In this document: piece after piece, positions 35,793 to 43,095 of the stretch | Layout: each line of letters starts with the position of its first letter | How positions within the stretch are numbered: the first letter of the stretch is position 1 | Assembly: GCA_019509785.1 (NCBI GenBank) | Contig: JAEKLQ010000031.1 | Span: 48,565 to 112,564, forward strand | From: Fibrobacterota bacterium | Lineage (GTDB): Bacteria; Fibrobacterota; Fibrobacteria; UBA11236 | Direction of reading: 5' to 3' | DNA: 64,000 nt | Position numbers and translations under genes: made by a program | Notes under the pieces: model-generated | Seen by the model: only the letters and a program-made list of their open reading frames with translations | What the model was told of the DNA's origin: nothing | Databases searched by the model: none

Positions 35793-36656
35793 CTAGTTCG
35801 TGGAGGCCCAGGCCGTCCCGTCATACGTAACGACCCAGGGTTTGCCGGTAGTGTAATCAACCGAAATGCGGACCCCGCCGCCGTTCGTGAGCTTCCAGGT
35901 GTTGGTGCCCGTGAGATGGTACACCTTTTTATTCCCGTAAGAGCTATAGGGCTCGTTGCTCACGACGTAAACCGAGCCTAAGGTCCCGCCGATACCGATG
36001 TCGACGCCTTTAAGGCCTTGCGCCTGGGTGAAGTTACCGGTATCGTTCATGAACCAGATATCCCCTGCGCTGTTCACTACCCAGGGAAGTCCGGTGGGAT
36101 CCACATCAATCCGTACTCCGCCTCCGTTGACCGCTGCATTCCAAGAGGAACCGTTCCACTTGCTGATTTTGTAGTCCGAGGTACCGATCGGGTTGACCTC
36201 GATTCGCCAAACCGTTCCGTTCGCACCGATGCCGATGTCCCGGCCTTTGCCGCGGTAGGTCCAACTCGTGCCGTTAGAGGAGTAGATGTCGTTCGATTGG
36301 GTCACGGTCCACGGGTGCCCTCTGGGATCCACGTCGATTTGTACGCCATCCATCTCCCCCCTGTCCAATCCCGGGTAAAGTTGGGGTCGCCCGGACCGTT
36401 TCACCACCAGAGCGGATACCGTCCGCTGCTGCTTCCGCCAGTCATCCATACCCCTTGCTGGACTCTCTGTCCGCACCCGATGTCTATCGACGGATTCTCG
36501 CCCACGACATTGGACCAATTCAGCACCTCGGTCCCCGGAGCGATGGTGGCCGCGGTGGCGAGGGTATTCGTGCCGGAAACCGGTTTGGATTCGGCCGCGG
36601 ATTCGGGGTCCTGCGCGAGGCACCCGCCGAATAAGAGGCCTGTTCCTTTATGGTAA
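35793..36656 (-). pseudogene. Tectonin-repeat lipoprotein broken by two frameshifts
   Basis: The reading frame to 35793 holds a series of tectonin-type repeats (VQIDVDPRGHPW, DIGIGANGTVW, VRIDVDPTGLPWVV, VDIGIGGTLGSVYVV, VRISVDYTTGKPWVV), which fold as a beta-propeller in this family. Its N-terminus is in a different frame: LLFGGCLAQDPES gives a lipobox and signal end, then NTLATAATIAPG and SIDIGCGQRVQQGVWMTGG with tectonin pattern, ending at the stop at 36401-36403. A third frame (NGPGDPNFTRDWTG) bridges the two up to a run of six C/G bases (36356-36361). Two single-base indels at about 36403 and 36358 restore one continuous lipoprotein. No proper start codon is found; the signal sequence is short. 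Decay or assembly error. Confidence 0.7.
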
Positions 36657-36673
36657 TTCAGCCTGCGCCAGGG

Positions 36674-37450
36674 TCAGACCCGCTCGCCTTCGAACAAAGG
36701 CTCCACGGGCGCATCGCGGCGCCGCGCGCGGAGATCGCGCACCATCTCGGCGCTTCGCGCTCCCTCATCTTGCGCCTCCAGGGAAATGCCCAATTCCTTC
36801 CCGACCGCCCGGCGCACGGTGATGAAAAGCATTTCCGCTCCCAGGACGTCCATGAATGCGGGCGGATCCAACGGGAGGTATTTCCTCTCCTGGAATAGCG
36901 CGCGCAACTCGGGCGGATAATCGGGGCCTCCGGCGCGTTCGATGTACTCGGGATTCTTCACCGTCACGATGAAGCTGGCTTCTTCCTCGATCCCCAGTTC
37001 GCGTTGCAAGGGCCCGGCCCGATCGGGATGCTTGAGTACGTAAGCCAAATGGACATGATCGCCGTGCCGCGCGAGCGCGTAAATGCCGTCCCCGGCCGGA
37101 CGCGCGGGGGGAAGCGCGGGCGCGCCGGGCGGCGAACCGGGGGGCTTGAACGCGCCCAAGGCGGTACGTAGGTCGACGGGAGTATCCAGCAAGCCGTCCA
37201 CGCGCGCCCACATGCGTTCGCCCCCGCGGCCGGGCGCGCCGGTTTTAAGCGGAGGCGGGAGGCGCCGCTTGCCCAGGCTCAGCAATCGGCATCGCCGTTG
37301 ACGTACGGGATGCAGCACCGGGAAGAAGCTCTCCAGTTCTTCGCCGTCTGGAGCCATGGGCGCGTCCCACCCGGGACGATGGAAAAAGAAGATATCGCCC
37401 TGCTCCAGTATTTCGGCCGGCCCGCCGGGCCTTGAAGGTCGTGAGGACAT
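36674..37450 (-). CDS. Conserved protein of unknown function
   Basis: 258 residues. Contains GDIFFFHRP, a positively charged middle, PARPAGDGIYALARHGDHVHLAYVL and VTVKNPEYIERAGGPDYPPELR, and a C-terminal LFITVRRAVGKELGISLE. I recall no characterised family member; proteins of this shape occur in several phyla, but I cannot name one. No signal peptide or membrane segment, so cytoplasmic. It is divergent to the GH9 cellulase. A basic, proline-rich stretch in the first 120 residues hints at nucleic-acid contact; this is only a guess. Confidence 0.5.
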   Translation of the reverse strand: MSSRPSRPGGPAEILEQGDIFFFHRPGWDAPMAPDGEELESFFPVLHPVRQRRCRLLSLGKRRLPPPLKTGAPGRGGERMWARVDGLLDTPVDLRTALGAFKPPGSPPGAPALPPARPAGDGIYALARHGDHVHLAYVLKHPDRAGPLQRELGIEEEASFIVTVKNPEYIERAGGPDYPPELRALFQERKYLPLDPPAFMDVLGAEMLFITVRRAVGKELGISLEAQDEGARSAEMVRDLRARRRDAPVEPLFEGERV

Positions 37451-37571
37451 GGCTCTCTATTTGGGAAAATAGCGTTCCTATGCCATGGGTGTGGAAAATA
37501 ATCCCGACCCCCAGGTCTTCCCAACCCGGGGCCGGACCCTTGCTACTAACCGAGCCGGGGTAAGGGGCTAC

Positions 37572-39173
37572 ATGCGATATTTCCATTTCCTATTGGCCGC
37601 GGCGCTGCTTCCGCGCGCGGCTCCGGCCCAATCTTTGAAGACCGAAGACTACCGCAAGGCTTTGTGGATGGCGACCCGCTTCTACGGCGCCCAACGTTCG
37701 GGCGCGGGCCCCAACTGGCTGATCATGGACCACGATTCCGGTAAGGATTTCGTCAACGATGCCGACGGCGATTACAACCTGTCCGGGGGATGGCACGATT
37801 GCGGGGATCACGTCAAATACGGCCAGACCCAGTTCTACAGCGGTTACCTGCTGCTGAAAGCCTATTCGGAATTCCCCCAGGGCTTCGACGACGACTATAG
37901 CCCGGATTACGCGGGCTACAAGCAGAGCGGCGATTTCACCTGGGAAGGCCATAAAGGCGGGCCCAACGGCATCCCCGACATCCTGGACGAGGTCAAGTAC
38001 GCCACCGATTACTTCATCAAGTGCGCGCGCAGCGAGTCGATCTTCTACCATCAGGTGGGGGACGGCAACCTGGATCATAAGCATTGGATCACTTCGGTGA
38101 AGATGGCGACCTTGGGCGCGCAGGACGGGGGCCAGCCGCGCAAGGCCTTCAAGAATCCCGCCGACGCATCCATGCCCTCGTTCTGCGCGGCCGCCTTGGC
38201 CGTGATGTCCCGAGTCTACCGCAAGTTCGACGGGGCCTACGCGGATCTCTGCCTGCAACATGCGCGTTTCGCCTTCGCGTACGCCAAGGCCAACCCCGGC
38301 ACCATCGCGACGCCGGACGGAAGCTTCTACCCCGCCAACGCCCGTTGGCAGGACGATTACGCCGCGGCGGCCGCGGAGTTGTACCGGACCACGGGGGAAG
38401 CCTCATTCCTCGATGAGGCCAAGGCGAAAGCCCCCAGCGTGGCCGACCACAACTATACCTTGTGCTACAACAACAACGATGATCTGGCCGCCTACGACCT
38501 AGCGCAGCAAGGCGTTACGGACAAGGCCGCGCTGGTGCAGAAGCTGGCCGATCGCTATAAGGGCAGCGTGAACGGGGCCGGGGTGGGAACCATCGGCGAT
38601 TCCTGGGGGCGGTTGCGCTTCCCGATGAACCAGGCTTTCGTGACCGGGCTGGCGGGCAAGTTGAAGAACGCCACCGCCGTCGACCCCTTCGCCTGGAAGA
38701 ACATCGATTACGTGCTGGGATCGAATTCGGCGGGATTGTCCTTCCTCGTAGGCTTCGGCGCCAAAAGCGCCCAGCATCCCCACCATCGCAACGTTTACCT
38801 GTCCGACGACGATACCGGGCCGGATAAGGCGCCGCCCATTCCCGAACGGAACCGGCAGTTCGGCGTCATGGTGGGCGGAACCCTGGACCCGTCCCAGTTC
38901 CAGGACCAGACCGGAAGCTACCAGTTCACCGAAGGCTGCATCGATTACAACGCCGGCCTGGTCGCGGCGCTGGGGTACGTATTGGCGCTGACCGCGCCCG
39001 TGGACACGGGGAAGTTCACGGGGCACGGTTCCGCCATACGGCCCCGGCGCGGGCGCGTGGAGATGCACCCCGTGGACGATGCTTTCGGCATCGATGCCCT
39101 GGGGCGCCTACGGCCGGAGCGGGCGGGCATGGACCCGATGGGATGGGCGATTCCGGCGAAACCCGGTTTCTAG
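37572..39173 (+). CDS. Secreted GH9 endoglucanase (cellulase)
   Basis: 533 residues from ATG 37572 (AAGGGG upstream), with a signal peptide (MRYFHFLLAAALLPRAAPAQ). Catalytic positions of family 9: GGWHDCGDHVKYG (Asp76 and Asp79, water-activating pair), HHRNVYL (His404, His405, Arg406) and FTEGCIDYNAG (acid Glu454). The catalytic domain is nearly the entire mature protein, with no CBM and only a short basic tail, in contrast to the CBM3-bearing GH9 at the window end. It hydrolyses beta-1,4-glucan outside the cell or in the periplasm. The tail (RPRRGRVEMHPVDD) is unlike a sorting domain. Confidence 0.9.
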   Translation: MRYFHFLLAAALLPRAAPAQSLKTEDYRKALWMATRFYGAQRSGAGPNWLIMDHDSGKDFVNDADGDYNLSGGWHDCGDHVKYGQTQFYSGYLLLKAYSEFPQGFDDDYSPDYAGYKQSGDFTWEGHKGGPNGIPDILDEVKYATDYFIKCARSESIFYHQVGDGNLDHKHWITSVKMATLGAQDGGQPRKAFKNPADASMPSFCAAALAVMSRVYRKFDGAYADLCLQHARFAFAYAKANPGTIATPDGSFYPANARWQDDYAAAAAELYRTTGEASFLDEAKAKAPSVADHNYTLCYNNNDDLAAYDLAQQGVTDKAALVQKLADRYKGSVNGAGVGTIGDSWGRLRFPMNQAFVTGLAGKLKNATAVDPFAWKNIDYVLGSNSAGLSFLVGFGAKSAQHPHHRNVYLSDDDTGPDKAPPIPERNRQFGVMVGGTLDPSQFQDQTGSYQFTEGCIDYNAGLVAALGYVLALTAPVDTGKFTGHGSAIRPRRGRVEMHPVDDAFGIDALGRLRPERAGMDPMGWAIPAKPGF

Positions 39174-39242
39174 CCTCAGAGCCCCTTTCCATGGGGCGGC
39201 CGGCCTTTGCGGATCCGGACGACATTGATAGATATTGAGGGC

Positions 39243-39982
39243 ATGCCGGAACCTGGAAACGGAAAATCGGATTCGGAATCCGGGGAACTGGAAGAGATCG
39301 GGCATCTGCTCCTGGACGTCGGCTCGAAGTTGATGGTTTCCGGGGCGAGCACGGAACGGGTCCGGGTCACCGTCGATCGGATGGCGGACGCGTTCGGTTG
39401 CGATGTCGAGCTGTTCATCACCCACCGCGCGCTAAGCATGACCATAAAAAATACCGCTTCCCGGCTTTCCTACAGCAGCATCCTCAGGACACCGCCGCAT
39501 GCCGTTAATTACGGCTTGGTTTCCGCGATCAGCATCCTTAGTTGGCGCACGGTCGAGGAAAAATGGAGCGCGGAAAAAACCAGGACCGAGCTGGCGCGAA
39601 TGGAGACGAAGCCCGGATATCCCCGCTTATTGGTGCTTTCCCTGGTGGGCTTGGCCGGCGCATCCTTCTGCCGCATATTCGGCGGCGATGGGATGGAAAT
39701 GGCCAACACCTTTTTCGCCACTTTCTTCGGCTTATTCGTTTTGCAGGAAGCGCGAAAGGCACGGTTCAATCCTTACCTCTGCGTGCTTTTCGCATCCATT
39801 TCGGCTTCGCTGGTGCCGCGTCCGTCCTTTTCCTGATCCCGGGAATCCCTCTTATCAATGCCTTGACGGACATGATCGACGGGAATGTCCTCAACGGCTG
39901 GGTGCGGGGAATCCACGCGTTTATCACCATATTCATGGTAGCCGTAGGCTTATTGTTCGCCATGCTGATATACAGGATTTGA
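39243..39982 (+). pseudogene. yjjP: YjjP-type (DUF1212) exporter subunit with frameshift
   Basis: From ATG 39243 the frame runs to 39836: DVGSKLMVSGASTERV, a DUF1212 signature (LLDVGxKLLxSGAxTxRVxxTxxRxA), then two membrane helices. After ISASLV it jumps to the next frame, which continues AASVLFLIPGIPLINALTDMIDGN, the conserved family block, ending at 39982. A single-base deletion near 39814 (restoring CTGGTGGCCGCG) explains it. Together with yjjB downstream this makes the YjjPB-type exporter, known as a succinate exporter in E. coli. It may be inactive unless the indel is a sequencing error. Confidence 0.78.
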
Positions 39983-39986
39983 AACC

Positions 39987-40481
39987 ATGATCCCTTACAA
40001 CGCCTTGGAGTTGGCGGTATGGTGCGGATTCGCGGGCCTCGGATTCGGGGTTCTTTTCAACGTCCCTCCGCGGTCGTTACTGGTCATCTGGTTTCTCGCC
40101 GCGCTGGGGGGATTCACCAAAAACATTTTGACGCATATGGGCGTCGATCTGATCCTGGCGTCCTTGGCGGGGGCGACCCTGATCGGGGTCTTGAGTATTT
40201 TCGCAGCCCATCAGAAACATGCGCCCCCATTGGTCTTTTCCATACCGGCGTTGATTCCCATGGTGCCCGGGGTATTCGGATTCCGCACCATGCTGGGCGT
40301 GATCAAGCTTTCCAGTTCGGTCAGCCAGGAAGGATATTCCCTGATCCTGTTCCAAGCCATCAACAACGGAATCAAGACCGCCTTGATCACGTTAAGCTTG
40401 GCCGTGGGCGCGTCCATCCCCATGTTGCTGACGAGGAAAACCTCGGCGAAGGATTTGAATTTCTCGTTGCGCCGGAAGTAG
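39987..40481 (+). CDS. yjjB: YjjB-type (DUF3815) exporter subunit
   Basis: 164 residues; starts 5 bases after the yjjP end. Five or six hydrophobic helices, with VFSIPALIPMVPGVFGFRTMLGVIKL as the conserved block of the ThrE second-half family. In E. coli YjjP and YjjB together export succinate; in others the same fold is one threonine/serine exporter. The tight spacing makes a co-translated pair. It is complete. Confidence 0.85.
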   Translation: MIPYNALELAVWCGFAGLGFGVLFNVPPRSLLVIWFLAALGGFTKNILTHMGVDLILASLAGATLIGVLSIFAAHQKHAPPLVFSIPALIPMVPGVFGFRTMLGVIKLSSSVSQEGYSLILFQAINNGIKTALITLSLAVGASIPMLLTRKTSAKDLNFSLRRK

Positions 40482-40487
40482 GGAAAG

Positions 40488-40515
40488 GGCCGGTCCCGTT
40501 GAGAAGGGACCGGCC
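40488..40515. terminator. Strong hairpin ending yjjPB and the converging lipoprotein gene
   Basis: GGCCGGTCCC pairs with GGGACCGGCC around GTTGAGAA, 10 bp. Neither strand has a strong U-tract, so it may terminate with help or stabilise both 3' ends. Confidence 0.6.
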
Positions 40516-40541
40516 GAATTCATCTCGAATCCCTGTTGCTG

Positions 40542-41519
40542 CTACTCGTTATAAACGTAGAAGGGTCCTTGCGCGGTGGTTCCGGAAGCGTCGTTGTCGA
40601 TCAGGACCATGTTAAACTGATCATTCGATTCCCACGGCGAAATCCCGAATGGCAAGGCGAAGACCCTGCTATTGATGGTGCCGATGGACGCGTCCCCATT
40701 GGCCATGCCGCTCGACGCTGTATTCTTGAAGACATAGAGGTGGGTATTGCCCGCGCCGGGATCGCTCATCGCTTGGAAATCATTACCCGCAACCCGCCGG
40801 AATACGGCGCCCCCGAGAGGCGTGGGATTACTGAAACGGTAGAACGCTTGGCAGGAGGGACAGCCGGGGTTGGTCAAGTCGAAAGATAGATCGACCTTGC
40901 CGCCGACGTTGCTGTTGGCATAAGGCAATACGAGCCACATATAATAGCCGACCTCGTTCGAAGAGAAGGTGTGCGACAAATAGGAGTTCCGGCCTCCGCC
41001 GCCGTCATCGTTCATGTCGACGATACGGAAGCCCTGCTGCCCCCGGTTATTGATCGTCCCATTCGAAATGAAGGCCTGATCATTGAATTGGATCAGGAAC
41101 ACCACGGGATCGGCCGAATTGAACGTGCCGGTATTCGAGACGTCCGCGCGTAGCGTCGCCACCGCGTGAGCGGTCGCCTTGAATACCAACTTGGAAACCG
41201 CGGTTGCGGTGTAACTGGTTTGGAAAGTCAAGGTTCCCGCGACCTTGGCCGCGGCTTGGGCCCCTGCCGTAGGAGCTGCCGGATTGACGACGGAAGCCGC
41301 AGGCGAAGACCCGGAGAAACGGGCATTCAATTTCGAGAGCTCTTGATCGTAATCAGCCGGAGCGCTGGCCTTGAGCTTGAGAACCGCGGCCGTGTATTGC
41401 TTTTGGGAAGAGGAGGCCTCGGGGCCGGGTTCAACGGTTTGGCATCCGGAAAATGCCAGAGGTAACAGGGTGGAGAGGGCTAGGCCATAGGCCAGGGATA
41501 GGCGGTTGTTCGGATTCAT
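40542..41519 (-). CDS. Lipoprotein of unknown function
   Basis: 325 residues from ATG 41519, with AAGGAAG as SD; further-upstream codons in frame are not credible. Lipobox FSGC with Cys26. The middle contains Ala/Ser-rich linker and a beta-sheet-like domain (LTFQTSYTATAVSKLVFKA, YYMWLVLPYANSNVGGKVDLSFDL), with NGDASIGTINSRVFALPFG at the end, suggesting a secreted beta-sandwich that binds sugar or metal. No family was recognised. It converges with yjjB. Confidence 0.65.
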   Translation of the reverse strand: MNPNNRLSLAYGLALSTLLPLAFSGCQTVEPGPEASSSQKQYTAAVLKLKASAPADYDQELSKLNARFSGSSPAASVVNPAAPTAGAQAAAKVAGTLTFQTSYTATAVSKLVFKATAHAVATLRADVSNTGTFNSADPVVFLIQFNDQAFISNGTINNRGQQGFRIVDMNDDGGGGRNSYLSHTFSSNEVGYYMWLVLPYANSNVGGKVDLSFDLTNPGCPSCQAFYRFSNPTPLGGAVFRRVAGNDFQAMSDPGAGNTHLYVFKNTASSGMANGDASIGTINSRVFALPFGISPWESNDQFNMVLIDNDASGTTAQGPFYVYNE

Positions 41520-41618
41520 TTTCTTCCTTTCAAGAACGGGCGTCGGTGACGCTAAACTAGGATGCCTGAAAGGCCGGATTTGTTCCGGGTATTCCCGGAA
41601 GGTTTTTAGCTTCCCCTG

Positions 41619-42185
41619 ATGGCCTCCGCCTTCTCCCATGCCTTGGCAGCCGTCGCCTTGGGTTCCATCTTCCGTTGGGATAAGCCTCCTCTGAAATTCT
41701 GGTCGTGCGGGATCGCCTGCGCCGTCCTTCCCGACTTGGATAGCCTGGATTTCGCCTTGGGCGTTCCTTACGGATCGATGTTCGGCCACCGCGGATTCAC
41801 CCACTCGCTTTGTTTCGCGCTCTTGTTGGGAATCCTGACGACCCTCCTGTTTTTCCGGGATGAACTCCGCCAAGGTCGCGGAATCCGCGTTTGCCTTTAC
41901 CTGTTTTTATCGACCGCCTCTCATGGGGTGTTGGATGCCCTGACCAATGGCGGGTTGGGCGTGGCGTTCTTTTCCCCTTTCAATACGACCCGATATTTTT
42001 TCCCCTTCCACCCGGTACAGGTTTCCCCGATAAACGCCCTTCGCTTCCTGCGGGGCGGGGGCTGGGCGGTCATGGCAAGCGAATGGAAGTGGCTGATGCT
42101 GCCGTTGCTGGCTTTGATCCTGGGCGCGGAAGGGTCGCGGCGCGCCCTAAAGCGGACCCTGGCAGGATCCCCGGAAGCCGGATAA
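41619..42185 (+). CDS. YdjM-type membrane-bound metal-dependent hydrolase
   Basis: 188 residues. The motif MASAFSHALAAVAL at the start, LPDLDSLDFALG, GHRGFTHSL and STASHGVLDALTNGG form the conserved His/Asp blocks of the YdjM/DUF457 family of inner-membrane proteins, with four to five hydrophobic segments. The family includes LexA-regulated members with an unknown substrate. A short inverted repeat (GGAAG/CTTCC, 41599-41616) precedes the ATG; its significance is unclear. It stands alone between a lipoprotein and the transglutaminase cluster. Confidence 0.82.
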   Translation: MASAFSHALAAVALGSIFRWDKPPLKFWSCGIACAVLPDLDSLDFALGVPYGSMFGHRGFTHSLCFALLLGILTTLLFFRDELRQGRGIRVCLYLFLSTASHGVLDALTNGGLGVAFFSPFNTTRYFFPFHPVQVSPINALRFLRGGGWAVMASEWKWLMLPLLALILGAEGSRRALKRTLAGSPEAG

Positions 42186-42215
42186 GTCCGAATCGACCCG
42201 TAGCCGGGCCGAAAA

Positions 42216-43094
42216 TCAACCCTCGCGGATCACGTCCACTTCGACCTTTAGCTTTTGCGTGCCGCCGCCATAGAGAACGCCGCGTAGCGGACTGACGTCG
42301 GAGAAGTCCCGGCCCCAGGCCAAGGTGATATGCTGCGGACCGGGCATGAGCAGATTGGTGGGGTCGTAGTCGATCCAGCCCGCATCCGGGACGTAGAGGG
42401 AGACCCAGGCATGGGTCGCGTCGGCCCCGATCAGTTTCGGCTTCCCCGACTTGGGCATGGTTTCGATGTAACCGCTCACGTAACGGGCCGCCAGACCCAG
42501 GCTGCGCAGGCACCCGAGCATCAGATGGGAGAAGTCCTGGCAGACGCCGCAGCGGATCTGGAACACCATCTCGAGGGTGGTCTTGAGCCCGGTGGCCCCG
42601 GGCAGGAAACGGAAGTCCCGATGGATGCGGCGCATCAGTTGGAAAGCGCCTTCGGCCGCCGGGCGCCCGGGCGGGAAAGCCGCCGCCGCGTATTCCCGCA
42701 GCTCGGGGAAAGGCTTGACCATCGGGGAATCGAGGGTGAATTGCAATGCGTCCTGGGATTCCGGGGAAGCCGCCTCCCGTAACGCGTGCGCTACCTCCTC
42801 CCAGGGAGGCGAATCCGGGGGGCCTTCCCGGCCGGACCAGGAGACGTCCACCCGGCTATGGGTGGTGATCTCGAAGCGCTCGTGTGCCCCGGCCGCCTTG
42901 AAAATCGCCGTGGGGTTCCCGAAAAAATCGGATTCTTCGCGTACGTCCTCCAGGCGCGGCTCCGATTCGAGCGCGAAGTGGGTCACGCGTTGGCCGGCCA
43001 ATTCGCGCGGGCGCAAACGGGCCAGGTTGACGCTAAGCTCCACGGGTTCGGAGTAGACGTAAATGGTGCGATGGCGGACGGCATAGATCGGCAT
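42216..43094 (-). CDS. Transglutaminase-like cysteine protein (small member of amidoligase cluster)
   Basis: 292 residues; starts 1 base after the stop of the upstream ATP-grasp gene. Cys-His-Asp triad: RCGVCQDFSHL, THAWVSLYVP and GWIDYDPTN. The N-terminal beta-sheet domain (YAVRHRTIYVYSEPVELSVN) is the bacterial transglutaminase N-terminal type. Such proteins are predicted to form or break amide bonds in peptides. Final gene of the three-gene cluster (49084 to 42216) described in the findings. No signal peptide, so cytoplasmic. Confidence 0.9.
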   Translation of the reverse strand: MPIYAVRHRTIYVYSEPVELSVNLARLRPRELAGQRVTHFALESEPRLEDVREESDFFGNPTAIFKAAGAHERFEITTHSRVDVSWSGREGPPDSPPWEEVAHALREAASPESQDALQFTLDSPMVKPFPELREYAAAAFPPGRPAAEGAFQLMRRIHRDFRFLPGATGLKTTLEMVFQIRCGVCQDFSHLMLGCLRSLGLAARYVSGYIETMPKSGKPKLIGADATHAWVSLYVPDAGWIDYDPTNLLMPGPQHITLAWGRDFSDVSPLRGVLYGGGTQKLKVEVDVIREG

Positions 43095-43095
43095 A

